This document shows positions 16,001-26,360 of a stretch of DNA of 64,000 nt, piece after piece (position 1 is the first letter of the stretch; every line of letters starts with the position of its first letter). This DNA comes from Papiliotrema nemorosa. Taxonomy: Eukaryota > Basidiomycota > Tremellomycetes > Tremellales > Rhynchogastremaceae. The position numbers and the translations under genes are program-made. The stretch lies in the NCBI GenBank assembly GCA_032158125.1, contig JASKOT010000008.1, forward strand, positions 124,001 through 188,000. Direction: 5' to 3'. The notes under the pieces are model-generated. The model ran no database searches. It saw only the letters and a program-made list of their open reading frames with translations, and had not been told where the DNA came from.

Positions 16001-16495
16001 CCATGAAAACTTGTTTTGCTCAGAATACTTTACAAGATGACCCGTACATCTCTTGACTTTGAAAGTGACTAGATCAATCTCATCATCTTCTTCCGGTCCT
16101 ACACCCCCATATTTATCCAAGATAGATTCCCAAGCTGACCGAAGACGGAGTGAAGATTCGTGTCGCTTTTTATCGATCTGTTCCAAGCGCCGTTTCTCGG
16201 AAGCCTCAGCAAAGACAGAGGCAGAACGAGCGCGAGATCTGGCGGGTGTGCTGGACCTGACAGGGCTTGAGCGAGCATGAAATATTGATGAAGCACGAGG
16301 AGGACCTGGGGCGGGTGAAGAGTGGATGGTTTGGAATGGACGATAAGGTGGGAGGTCGAAAGCGCGAGATGAAGGAAGAGCAGTCGGTTGTCGCGTGTAT
16401 GAAGGCCCAGCGTGGGATAGGCTCATAGTTGAAGTCGGTCCATGTATCGGCGATCCCGAAGCTTCTCGAGCGAATAAAAATGGTCCCTTCAGCAA
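13079..16495 (-). CDS. SCM3: Scm3/HJURP-like CENP-A chaperone with three Cys clusters
   Basis: A single uninterrupted 1,138-codon frame, unusual in this intron-rich window. Residues about 100-155 match the Scm3 histone-chaperone motif: a basic helix, then SAWESILDKYGG, DDEIDLVTFKV and GHL. Scm3 loads the centromeric histone H3 variant. The rest is low-complexity and Ser/Pro-rich with acidic blocks at about 165-315. It contains three copies of a Cys motif: C480/C483/C497/C508, C546/C549/C563/C572 and C629/C632/C646/C655. Each is CxxC, a GG, x13 from the second Cys to a CKGR or CRGR, then a final CTF or CSF. Long fungal Scm3 proteins are known to carry added DNA-binding modules including a Cys-rich metal cluster, which fits. 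A second possible start is Met24 (16426). The chaperone call rests on a short motif and is not certain. Confidence 0.68.
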   Translation of the reverse strand: MLKGPFLFAREASGSPIHGPTSTMSLSHAGPSYTRQPTALPSSRAFDLPPYRPFQTIHSSPAPGPPRASSIFHARSSPVRSSTPARSRARSASVFAEASEKRRLEQIDKKRHESSLRLRSAWESILDKYGGVGPEEDDEIDLVTFKVKRCTGHLVKYSEQNKFSWEEWEDEESFNGVDSDDGDEESDDELGRWDEKSGLDDQDFQEVRGKFLRRPWNEEDWEDKLDRAAFLRDEAKRREALGHRSMEDEDESTDWQDTDGDDGQETQKPAPLDDDTDTDDDNVPLFLGKRRNVAPSEEEDDLYDSADELVAQTSEAEEATSVVYLEPETSASPLATPTRSQTSGTALSWSRGDRQRSVIEVEVPPRAIRGSSSMVSSVCPNHTESQMLIIKPSLSTTEVSEGSIDPSLAHLFISSPSHSPVHFPVDAGSQPIAGPSRIPYNPGSAIQPSTRPATQASELDSNAYFPKQAFWRDGVTVRSCKACLAAGGERRRWAKLCKGRRGGRSVHCTFGQSVMQAVPLPTSDADEAIDLERPQQTPATPRHSHCIKCEQAGGIRAERAETCKGRRQRQQCSFEVVTIDNLTRHTSAANNRSGIADRLPGDIDVTKLDPKRYHFDVNYTHEGTRIRSCAACNASGGLRKTRAAWCRGRWRVAQCTFVLDGNQKEDNDDADSLQSWSADIEGKYPNEGTVDSAHSSSMDVVAYPAATEYERWTRSYSIQDLRPTPSLFPSSSLPALSSPQSSLPPSSPPIFDASESTFYRVSFRPTPSPSTSAPYSGSPTRPIRALPRTASSSRSLAAVRTQTLFAATPPSGVGLKDLSVSYDAPLSLTRRGILRQPTDFDRPSPARSLKRARFSLVPLSPPLAPSSPSRTPLEGSDLDDEDELLLAPSPPIRAVTHQPAWRPASALRSSSPRSTELDVRAKDVGLKLSEHTGRLSSGMLAAFAPASAILGRRLSNTLVSSLRNELTSHLKSPTEQYSLPTPPPSFGSSRGSDRSATPNRSPKSSLMLPPPVPLRATSTHRLPTPVSAEEEESSDFTGSSRKRLVMPHQKVTGRSRAKSLGALPKSTKDPRPSSFTPKTRKSAMAASTPRKRRRTSVDEEEELQRASQEEGMEWGMDEDAGEELSRSFRDSSVFHFVD
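14531..15058 (-). repeat. three tandem degenerate CxxC-x13-C-x8/10-C modules inside the Scm3-like gene
   Basis: Encoded residues 480-655 contain three diverged copies of a four-cysteine module with shared GG, R-rich and C(K/R)GR features, separated by linkers of roughly 40-60 residues. The pattern suggests zinc binding and DNA recognition; this is inferred from Cys spacing. Confidence 0.75.
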
Positions 16496-16883
16496 GCGAT
16501 ATTATGCACAAGAAGGTGGTCGAGAAGATGAGATGGGGTCGAGAGTACAAGGTCAAAACGCGTCGAAAGATGGAAACAGAGACGACTCGGAACTGAAAGA
16601 AGCTTAATGATACCGTCGACACTTTGCTGCACTCGACTTCTGCCAACAATTGTCAAGCATCGTCTGTTTGAAAACCTTCAGGAAAGCAGAGGGACAGCCG
16701 GAACGGCTCAATCTTAGCTAGAACAGCGATATCAAACCACAGGAAGGGTGACCGCTCAGCAGTATTGGGACGGTCACGCACTCGAGGACCATGTCAAACT
16801 GATCGGTCAAGATTCTAGCGCGACGACACAAGGCTGGCGACACCCGAGCAGGTGCTGGGGCTGGAACAGACAACGCCTGAATC
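16496..16883. promoter_or_regulatory. divergent promoter region, SCM3-like and DUF1746 genes
   Basis: 388 bp between two divergent start codons. No TATA box or clear repeated element is obvious. No RNA gene is seen. Confidence 0.4.
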
Positions 16884-18047
16884 ATGGTGTACAGTCCCCA
16901 GCGACGGCATGCGAGCGCTTCCGTATGTCCCCTTTTCACTCCCCCCTCTTGCCCGCTGACGCCTTTCAGCTGGTAATGACAATCCAAGCACTCTCGGTAT
17001 TGCAACAATTCTACACTCCCAACATCCTAGTCATCTTCTCCCGTCTACTCGTCCAGACCCAGATTTCCATGGCTCCATATGTCCATCCTACTCGATCTCT
17101 ACTCGCTCTATTCTTGTTGGTGGTGATCGTCAATATAAGCGCGATAAGTCTACACCTGCTGGACTTTTACGCGGGGTTGAATGGAGGTAAAGGACTCATT
17201 CTGGACTTTGTGGGACAATGTAGGTCGACCGAGCGCTTATACACCTGATGAGGTGGAAATGCTGATTGTAGCGTACCCGGCTTCTTTACGGCGGATATTA
17301 CTGCTCGACATTGCTCTATTTCTCTTACAAACGATAGCGCTCGTCGTGGGATTCATCACGAATCACGGGTCAAATATCCCGTCCTCGACTCAATTCCCAT
17401 TCGTTGATCTATTGTTACCGCCCACCGACATTGATGTAGGTGTCGGTCTAAGCGGGGAGGATCCGGTAGATTTGGAAAGTGGGACTATGCGGCATCGGAA
17501 GGGCAAACGCGGTGTTGACGAGGATGAGGACGACAACGTCGTTTGGCTCTCGGAAGACTACCTCGAGCCTGGGTCCTCAGCAAGTGAGCTACACCGTTCT
17601 TGTCCCGCTACGCAGAGCTGATAGGCAGCAACGTCCCGTCTATTACCCAACGGTACAACAATACAGCGACGCGAACCACCACTCATCTTCTCATTACCCT
17701 TCCCACACCTTCTCCACCTTATACTAAGCCTACCATCCCCTCAACCCCCTCGATCCTTTTCGGGCGGTACACCAGCGGATACACCCCCTCCCCCACCCGC
17801 AGCAGAGTTGCCGCAAGTAGATACGCATCTGACTGTGCCTACCCCTACACCGACGACAGCACCCTCGACGGGAGTTACCGCAAATGATGCAGATGACGAA
17901 GAGGAAGATGCTGATAACGATGAAGATGATGAAGGGCAGAGGGGAAGTTTGTCAGAGAGGAATCGCGCGAGGGGTACCCTAGGGAGGGGGTCTGACGTTG
18001 GGAGGATACCGGGTGATTATTGGATAGACAGAAGAAGTGGGACTTGA
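16884..18047 (+). CDS. DUF1746 membrane protein, Dsc E3 ligase subunit 4-like
   Basis: Likely subunit of the Golgi Dsc ubiquitin ligase complex, which cleaves SREBP in fungi; the assignment comes from the DUF1746 pattern. Exon 1 (16884-16922) encodes MVYSPQRRHASAS. After an intron the frame continues VMTIQALSVLQQFYTPNILV, then LLVQTQ, then a strong membrane helix (LLALFLLVVIVNISAISLHL). Next comes LILDFVGQ, spliced over an intron at about 17220-17271 to YPASLRRILLLDIALFLLQT, a second membrane helix. The C-terminal part is proline-rich then acidic (NDADDEEEDADNDEDDE). Its splicing is less sure: an intron from the GTACAA donor at about 17652 to the ACTAAG acceptor restores one frame to the stop at 18047. 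Function in the Dsc complex is inferred. Confidence 0.55.
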
Positions 18048-18583
18048 ATGTGTCTTACCTTCGCTCCTATGGAGGCTTGTCTAATCGTGAATGTATACGC
18101 ATGTCAGCTACAGTTGGCGATCCGAGAGCATAGCTCATGATCGAGATCATCCTACACTGGTCGGCCGCTCCTCGAGGACGTTTGAGCTCGTTTGATCTAG
18201 GTCCTCCGCCGGGGACGCCTTCAGGCAAGGTTTCAGTACGATCATTGTTCGATAGTTGCAGCGCTTGACGCCGAGTTTAGAGGTGGCAGGTGTCTCCCAG
18301 GTCCTGGGGGGCAATGGCACTACGGAATGAGGAGAGTCGACCAGGGGAAAAAGTCGCAACATATCTGAGTAATATTCTGCCTCGACGACCGACATGTGCA
18401 TGTGATCTTGCATCATTAGCCATGGCACAGCATCGTGCCTGCGGCACACATCTACAAGAGCGAGCTGTGGTTGAGGAAGATGCCTTCAGGGTGAGGGTGC
18501 CACGAGAGATGCCAGTCGACTCGACCTCCACCTCTTTGACCCAAATGTTTCGACCCACTCTTCTCCATTACATTCATCCCATC
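18048..18583. other. intergenic region upstream of GluRS
   Basis: 536 bp. The GluRS reading frame stays open upstream of its ATG back to about 18290 and includes an in-frame ATG at 18545. No other gene is recognisable. Confidence 0.45.
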
Positions 18584-21561
18584 ATGGCAGTGACAATCCC
18601 AACCACCCACAACCCCCCTTGGGTCTTACTCTCCCTTGCTCTGCTCCAAGATATCCCTATCAAATGGGATGCCGAGTCGGGCGAGAAGGGTCATGCGACT
18701 TACAATGGAGTAACAGGCACAGAGGCTGTCCGAGCTGAGCTCGAGAAGAACATTCCGGGCAAGGAGGTCGGTGCATTTCTTGCTTTACACATTTCACCGG
18801 GACCATGAGATCACTAGATCGCCTCTTCTATCTCTCCTCTTCGATGTGGTGCTCACGGACAGATCCCGTTGCCGCCTCTTCCAACCATCTTTGAACCTAC
18901 CAGCTCTTTCGTCGACGTCAATGCGATCTACGATGCGCTGGACGACTACTTGGCTTACCGGACTTACTTTTCCGGCCCAAAGTTTGGATTTGGTGATGCT
19001 GTGATCTGGGGTACAATCCGGAGTGAGTCACCCAGACCTCGCCTTGAACATATTGGTTCACTTTACCCCATCATTTTGGCAAGTAAGACATCCGCTTATG
19101 ACAGGCAACAACTCTGCACTGGGAGCTATCCGAAAACCAGGAAGACCTCACCTTCTCAGATGGTGGACCCATATCGAAACCCTACGCGTGACCAGAAAGG
19201 CCATCGAGTCGTTCAATGACGCTCGAAAGGAAATGGAGAGGAGCAAAAAGGTCAAGCGGACCGAGAGCGTAGAGGTCGTCCTTCCCAATGCCGTCGTTGG
19301 CAAGGTTGTCGTACGATTCGGTATGTCTCCCATTTTCGCTCGTGTTTTCTTCTGCACGCGAGGGGAGAGCTCATGATAGCCCCGGAACCCTCTGGATACT
19401 TGCACATTGGACACTTGAAAGCTGCCATTCTGAACAGATTCTTGGCGGATCAATATCAAGGAAAGTTCATCCTCCGATTCGACGATACCAACCCGCTCAA
19501 AGAAGAGGTCAGTATATTCTGCAAGGGGCGCGCTACTGACGTCGCAGGGAGAGTTTGAAACTACGATTCAGGAAGATTTGAAGATGATTGATATCGCTTA
19601 TGACACCATCGTTCACGCTTCTGACCACTTTGAGAAGATCATCGAGTTCACCGAGAAACTTATCAAACAAGGTGATATGTTTATGGACAACACTGATGGT
19701 GAAACCGTACGTCAAGCTAAGCAGTGTCGGGAGTTGGTAGCTGAAAGCCCAGGTGAAGGAACAACGACGAGCCGAGATTCCGTCTAAGAACCGAGACGCT
19801 TCGGTCGAGGACAACTTGGCGAGGTTCCACGAGCTGTTGAAAGGAACAGAGGAAGGTCGAAAATGGTCTGGAAGGGCCAAGATCGACTACAAGCACAAAA
19901 ACGGGACCATGAGAGATCCCGTCGTATTCCGATACGTCGAGGGGTCTCACCATATCACCGGGTGAGTTCAAACCGACGTGTCGGTGCTAGAGGCTGATGT
20001 GTAGTACCAAGTACAAGGCTTATCCCATGTACGACCTTGCTTGCCCCATTATCGACCATCTCGACGGTGTCACCCATGCTCTCCGAGCCAACGAGTACCA
20101 CGCTCGACACGAGCAGTACCAGTGGTTCCTTGAGCGACTGGGTTTCCCCAAGATTGAAATTTTCGATTTCAGGTGGGCTTTATTAAATTAGACTGCATCA
20201 AGCTTGACTGACATCAAGCCGAATCGACTTTGTCTACACTGTTCTGTCCAAGCGAAAGCTGAAATACCTGGTCGAAAAGGGCGTCGCGAAAGGATGGGAT
20301 GATCCACGATTCCCCACCGTCCGAGGTATCCGATCAAGGGGTATGACCGTTAAAGGGTTGAAAGACTACATTATCGGTCAAGGTGCTTCTCAGATGCAAA
20401 TGCAGCTTGAGTGGGACGGTATCTGGACCGTCAACAAGAAGGTCATCGATCCCGTCGCACCTCGATACTGGGCCATCGCCGAGGACAAGATGTGAGTGCG
20501 ATTGCCGAGTGTAGGGTAGTGGTCCTGATATATAGGGTCACTGTCGACGTCAAGGGTAGAGACAAGGAAGAGGTCGAGGTACTCGACAAGCCTTTGCACA
20601 AGAAGAACCCCGAGGTCGGAACGAAGAAGCAGGTCTTTTCGTCGAAATTGATCGTCGAGCAGGAAGATGCGGCTTCGTTCGGCGACAACGAGGAGGTCAG
20701 TCGGATCCGTCTATGATGGCTATGGCTGATACCAGGTCACATTCATGGACTGGGGTAACGCCTTCATCTCAAACAAGGAGAAAGACGCTTCGGGAGAGAT
20801 CAAGCATCTCGACATTACTCTTCATCTGGAGGGAGACTTCAAAAAGACCTCGAAAAAGGTCACTTGGTTGTCCGCCCCTACTTCCGAGCAAGGTCTTGTG
20901 CCCGTCACGCTCATCGAGTACGATTACCTCATCACCAAGAAGAAGTTGGAAGAGGGAGACGAGCTCGAAGAGGTCATCAACCCTCAAACAGAGTACCGAA
21001 CAAAAGCGCTGGCCAGTAAAGAGGTGGAGGGATTGAAGAAGTGGGACATTATCCAATTTGAACGTAAAGGCTTTTATATTTGTCAAGGGACAAAGGATGA
21101 AGAAGGACGAATGGAGTTTGGTTTCATCCCCGAGTAAGCTGTCAAAATAAAGGTGGAGCGGATATTTATCATTAGTGGCCGACTGCAGACTGTCGCGTTG
21201 AAAGCTACGCCGGCAAAGGAGAAGCCCAAGGCAGCAGGCGCATCCAAGGGAAGTTGGGGTAAAGCGGCCCCCAAGGCTGCTACTGGCGCTGCCGCCACAG
21301 AGGCTCCCGCAGCATCTACCAAGGACACCCAAGGAAGTGAGATCTCTGGAGACTTCAAGACCGTGTTGTCGGATGGAACATCGGGTTTCGAGATTCCAGT
21401 CACCAAGCGAATGTTCGAAGTTGACCGTGTCTAGTGTGTATCCCACTTCTTTTGGGTAGTATCGAGACAGTTGAGACTGACTGTTTAGCGGAACAGAAGC
21501 GCTCAAGCCTGATACGGGTAACCTGAACATGTACAAGGTCGACCCAATCTACAAGCAATAG
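18584..21561 (+). CDS. GUS1: cytosolic glutamyl-tRNA synthetase
   Basis: Attaches glutamate to tRNA-Glu in the cytoplasm. The N-terminal GST-like region (about residues 1-190) is followed by the class I catalytic core: the HIGH motif in [43 protein letters not shown] and the KMSKS equivalent in [11 protein letters not shown]. The anticodon-binding beta-barrels follow (PVAPRYWAI through FGFIPD). The protein has a Lys/Ala-rich linker ([14 protein letters not shown]) and a final segment ending [11 protein letters not shown]. At least eight short introns are needed; the last joins DRV to [11 protein letters not shown]. Length of about 730 residues suits the eukaryotic cytosolic form. Start chosen at [10 protein letters not shown]; an in-frame ATG 13 codons upstream would add MFRPTLLHYIHPI. 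Confidence 0.95.
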
Positions 21562-21743
21562 GCAATGAGCTTGTACCAACAGAGACTGGGGCCATAGACG
21601 CGGATAGGTCTCTGAGCCGTCTTTCATACATGTATACAATGAATTTTGATGCATGCTCACTGTCAAGAGGCATACTGACTTCCCACCGAGGAACCCCTCA
21701 GCCTTAGATGAGTGTGGATCAAGATATACCTCAAATGGCGTGT

Positions 21744-23900
21744 TTACAGATCCCTACAAGTCGTCCGACCTGCGGCGACCTGGGCATTACACAGAGCCAC
21801 CTCTGTAGGCATCGAGATGAGCGAGGCAAATAAGATGCCTAAGAGTTGGCGATTGGTCTTGTCGGAGAAGGAGACCGACTCACCACATGAATCTGCGGCT
21901 CCTACAGCCCCGATCCTAAACTCCTTTTCCATCTTCTTCCTCTCTCCTTCATCCCCCTCGACCCCTGCCACATCGTCCTCTTCATTCTCGACCTGACCAT
22001 TCGAGCCTTCCCGCCCGACGTGCCAGAACGTGTTGACATATGCACTTCCACCACATAAACCTTCTAGACAGATCAAGAGGAATACAACGGTGATGGACCT
22101 ATCTACCCCGTCGGTCGGCGGGGTCCGGGGAGGGGTGTAGGGGTCTGTCGAGAATATAAACCTGGAAGATTGGAGCGAGAGCAAGAGGAGGACGAAAAAC
22201 TGGATAATGGAAGGTAGGGGGAGTAGTCGGCGTGGGATAGCGGGGAGTCCTAGAGAGAGGGAACTCCGAGAGAGAAAGACGAATGATTGGTCTGTTGATG
22301 AGCTATCATCCTACGGTACACTGTGTAGGATTCTAAGTGGTATTATCACAGACATATGAATATAGAGGCATCGCGATGGGATCTGGGTAGGGGTAGGACG
22401 GAGACTCACAAGTCAAGGACCAAAAGGGGTAGTAGTCTCGAGGAGACTTGAACAGCCTGGACCATGGACCGGACGTAGGTAACGGGAAGACCAGCGTCGG
22501 TGCAACTCCCTAAACAATTAGTCAGTCGACACAGATCTCGCACGTCAAACGACCAAACGAGCAGAAGACCAGTCAAGTCGAAATCGGGGAGGGGCGGACG
22601 TTGGTGCTCACCGAGTTGATCACGTATTCCTCAACGTATACCGCAAAGAGCGGCAACATGAACCTCAGGAGAAGCGGTTTGACCAGATCCACCTTTTCTC
22701 TCGTTGTCAAGTACACCTGGCTCTTCTTGCCTATTCGACCGGTCTCCCTCTCTTCATCTTCCACAGACGGCAGCGAGACCCTTATAGAGCCTGGGAAGAC
22801 CTCTGGAACAGGGTCAGACGAGGTGGGGATGGACTCGTATACCCCTTTTGACTGTTCTGCGAATATCGAGAATTTCGGAAGGAGGAAAAAGTAGGTGACG
22901 GGGAAGAACAAGGGTAAAATCTTTCTCATCAGCCAGGATGTCCCATCTTGCCAGGCGGTCAGTAACCCAGGGTCGATGTCGACATACGCTGGATACCCCC
23001 AGACCCCCTCTGACACCTAGACCGCGTAATAACCACCATATCCCCGCGCCTGCTATCCCTGCAGCCCCTGTGCCGCTGGACCAAGCTCCCAAAGCCGTCT
23101 TGGACGAAGATCGAGTAGGAAGGGTAGTTGTGAGTTGAAGAAAAGTCAATTCGCCTAGGCCTGAAGAGAGGGAAGCGAGAGAGATCCCTAGTAGTCTACC
23201 ATATAATCCGCTAGAGAACGCAATGGTCTATTGTCAGCTGCCCTGCTTGATCCGCGACGCAGCGTAAGATGCCCGCCCGATGTAGATGTGAGCGAGAACA
23301 AGGGGAAGGAGGTGTGGAGGAACTCACAATTATACCTAGCCAGCTGCATGCGGTACAAAACAAGACTCTACGGTTGTACCGAATCGTACCGGATGAAATG
23401 ATAGGCCACAACACTTTCGTCAAGAGCGCAGGGAAGATGTTGAACAGCGCTACGACCCCCTTGGGCGTAGTCGACGGGACGAGGTCCAAGGCAGCAGAGA
23501 GGATGATCACGTAAAGTACTATTGTATCAGCTCACCATGTCATTATGCGCCCGGCTGCGGGTAAGCCAGTGTAGGGATGTACCATTGTTCAATAGCCCAA
23601 AGAGTAGAAACGAGATGAAGAGTCTGTATCGTGCATTGCGTCGAGTCGATCCGTCGTGGTCTGTCATTAGCGATTGCATTCTATACTCATACAGTGTATC
23701 TTCAAGCACAGCTTCTTCAAGTACACGACGAAGTCATGCGATGGGGTTGTGACATGAACGAACGACCTACCTCCCAGAAACCTATCGAGCTCCTCCTCGT
23801 CCAACTCTTCCTCGTCTGAACTATCGTCCCCTCTCAAATCATTAGGTGGATGTCGAGGGCTCATAGATTGGCGCAGACGACCCAGAGGTGCGCCCTCCAT
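21744..23900 (-). CDS. BTN1: CLN3/battenin family vacuolar membrane protein
   Basis: Homologue of human CLN3 and yeast Btn1, a polytopic vacuolar/lysosomal protein linked to vacuolar pH and basic amino acid or glycerophosphodiester handling. After an acidic cytosolic start (MEGAPLGRLRQS, then DDSSDEEELDEEELDRFLGG), exons show the family segments in order: VIILSAALDLVP, PKGVVALFNIFPAL, GELTFLQLT, AWSSGTGAAGIAGAGIWW, VAPTLVFPLP, RDYYPFWSLTYQSFVFLSRS and the C-terminal LEGLCGGSAYVNTFWHV, EFRIGAVGAADSCGILFASL, SMPTEVALC. The final intron restores DSCGIL. A charged loop in the middle, residues roughly 300-360, is longer than in yeast Btn1 by eye. It converges with GluRS, 182 bp apart. Confidence 0.9.
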
Positions 23901-24316
23901 TCGACGCTTCGGAGGGAGTGAGAGGGTATGGGCGTGACTGGCGACTTTTGAAATGCGCAAAAGCAGCAACCGGTTGGAATGAGTGGACAGATCTGAAACA
24001 CGGCTGTTTGGTTCGAGTGGCGAAATGTATACCACTCGTACCCAGGCGACTGGTTCCACTTTGCTATCCAGAGACAAGCTCTTCACTCAAGCAATGACAC
24101 TCGCCAGTGGAGTTTCACGCATTCATACTAGCTTCCCAACAAGAGGATGTGTACGAAATATAGACGGTATAACACGTCGACCAGATCTGTCAAATCCGGC
24201 TAGACTACGGAACCCCTTCTCACCTCGCAAACGAGGCGTCGGGGTGAAGTTGAGAATGGGTGAGGAAGGGCAATATAAAGAAAGTCCGTACACTGAATCT
24301 ACTCGAACAACATCAT
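23901..24316. other. intergenic region between CLN3 start and the GPI-protein stop
   Basis: 416 bp, CLN3 promoter side. Nothing beyond short open frames is seen. Confidence 0.45.
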
Positions 24317-25736
24317 CTAAGCAACAAACACCAACCCCATGACCGAAGCGAGGACGATGGCAACGCTCGAAGGGACAAACGAAGCCATGGCTCCGCCAGT
24401 GGATCCGGTAGTGGTGAAAGTGCCGACTTCACTAGTGATGGCGTTGACATAGGCGGCACCGCAAGTTGAGTTGATGGCGTTCCAGAGAGCGGATTGACCC
24501 CCGAGGATGGGCGATTGGGAAAGACCAAGAGCGTAAGGTTGCTTTGACTCCCATTTGATGTATGCGACCATAATTTCTCGGGTGCAAGGAGTGCAGAGAG
24601 CACCTGAAGACATGGAGGGTTGGAGGAAGAGGAATGGGAGGTTGGTATTCCTGTAAGTGGTAGCGTTGGGAGTGATGATGGTGGCGTAGCTTTGGGCTTG
24701 AGATTGTCGAGCAGAGAGGTAGTTGAGGACTCGCTTGGTGAGACCCGAAGCACCGGTGGAGATGGTGATGTACAGGTTCTCGGCGGCAATGTTGACTGGC
24801 GACCAGGCAGAGTCGGTCACGGCCAAGTTGGAGAGGAGGGTGTTGTTTGATCCAACCGAGGCGCTTGCACTAGCGGAAGCGGATGCAGAAGAGAGAGCAG
24901 CGGTGGTTTGAGTTCCGTTGGCCTTTTCAGCAGCGAGGATTTCGTTGACACAGTAGTCCTGGTTGGACGAGTCGACGGCACAGACGGCTCCTTGCAAAGG
25001 ATTGACGACGTAGAGAATGTCATACAATTCTCGTACCTCCGAGCTGTAGTTGGCCGTGCTGGTGAGTTCACTCTGGCAAGACGAGTAGAACGAGGTGAGC
25101 CATGTCCTAATGGTACCGTCGGAGCATCCAGCCGAGGTCTTGCAGATGGCTCCGAGGGTGTAGTTGATGTCCGAGGAAGAGAGGTTGGCACCGGAGGTAG
25201 GGGAGAAGGACGAGGTGGCATTGATCAAAGGTTGAACGCAGCTGGCGAGCTCGGCATCGCTGTTCAGCTGGACGAGAAAGTCGGAACAGTTGGATGAGAT
25301 TCCAGTAGGGATGAGGGTGGTGTTGGACTGCGTTGTCAGCGATACATTCTTTTAATCTTCTTCGCTTCGAATTCGCCTCGATTGTAGTGGGCGACGAAGA
25401 GTCGATGGTCTACAGTCCACAGCCTAGACAGTCTAGCCAGACGGTACATCCTTTCACAGCCTCCCATGGGCGAACTGCGCTAACGATGATGGCGCCGCAC
25501 CGACCCAGCGGGGTAGCCGCACCAGGATCTAGCCCGTCCGCGACTGTCCACGTGAAGACATGCCCGTAGCAACAAGCAGTCATTCTCCTACTTTGCCACC
25601 GATTCGTAGAGCCCTGACCCATATCACGTCTCATACTGCCCCTGCTTCCGCCCATGACGACAAAGACCCAAACGGCTCAACTCACCTGAGCATTGACCAG
25701 AGCCGCGACGGCGAGAGCGAGGAAAGCGTATTGCAT
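24317..25736 (-). CDS. secreted Cys-containing protein, probably GPI-anchored
   Basis: Exon 1 (25736-25686) encodes exactly a 17-residue signal peptide, MQYAFLALAVAALVNAQ. Intron 25328-25685 (358 nt, the longest I resolved) follows, and exon 2 (25327-24317) encodes 336 residues in phase. The mature protein has many NxS/T sites (SNTTL, NATSSF, NYTLG), scattered cysteines including CTPC, and a Ser/Ala run (SASASASASASVG). It ends in a Gly/Ser stretch and a hydrophobic tail (FVPSSVAIVLASVMGLVFVA), the layout of a GPI-anchor signal. I do not recognise a catalytic domain. It is probably a cell-surface or wall protein of a family with basidiomycete homologues; function unknown. Confidence 0.8.
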
Positions 25737-26360
25737 TTTACTCGTGTTACTTATGCGTCGATGGGAGAAGGAAAGTGAATTAGCGGACCAAGTAAAGCCT
25801 GCTATGTCGGGGTTGCGGTAGGTTGGGATTGTTGATGTCGAACAGTCCTGTGATTTCCTGACGCGATGTTTCCTTTAAAAACGAAAATGAACGAGTGTGA
25901 GTTGGATGTCAAAGAATGAAAGATCCGAGAGGTCTCAATGGGTAAGTCGAGTGGATGTGATAGTCGATGCGAAAAAGAAAGTACCAAGGACGGGATGGGA
26001 TATGGGGTTGGGTGGATGGGAGGTCTCTGAGCAGCGAAGGGGGTTGAAGAAAGGGGGGGGGGGGGCGCTGAAACGAGGGTCCCAGCTTGGAACCTTGAGT
26101 GTGGCATTTTTGCCTCATCCCCTCATGCTCCCCCTCGCCACCCACCTCAGGTCTCGACCACCCCCCCGGCCCTGACCCCGGGAAAATTTGCCACCACGTA
26201 AGTAAACAAAAGACCACCCCTGCCCTGAATTTCAGACACGTGGGGGGAAATTCATACTCGGAGATACGCCCATTCTCCGTTTCTCCTTTGTGACGTCGCC
26301 TGGAAAGCAAAGTGACACTGGACATTTACACCTTTGGCTCTCGCACACACCACCCTCGCC
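25737..26360. promoter_or_regulatory. divergent promoter region, GPI protein and SHB17
   Basis: 624 bp between divergent start codons. It contains a run of 13 G at 26053-26065 and pyrimidine-rich stretches on the SHB17 side. No gene is seen. Confidence 0.45.
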
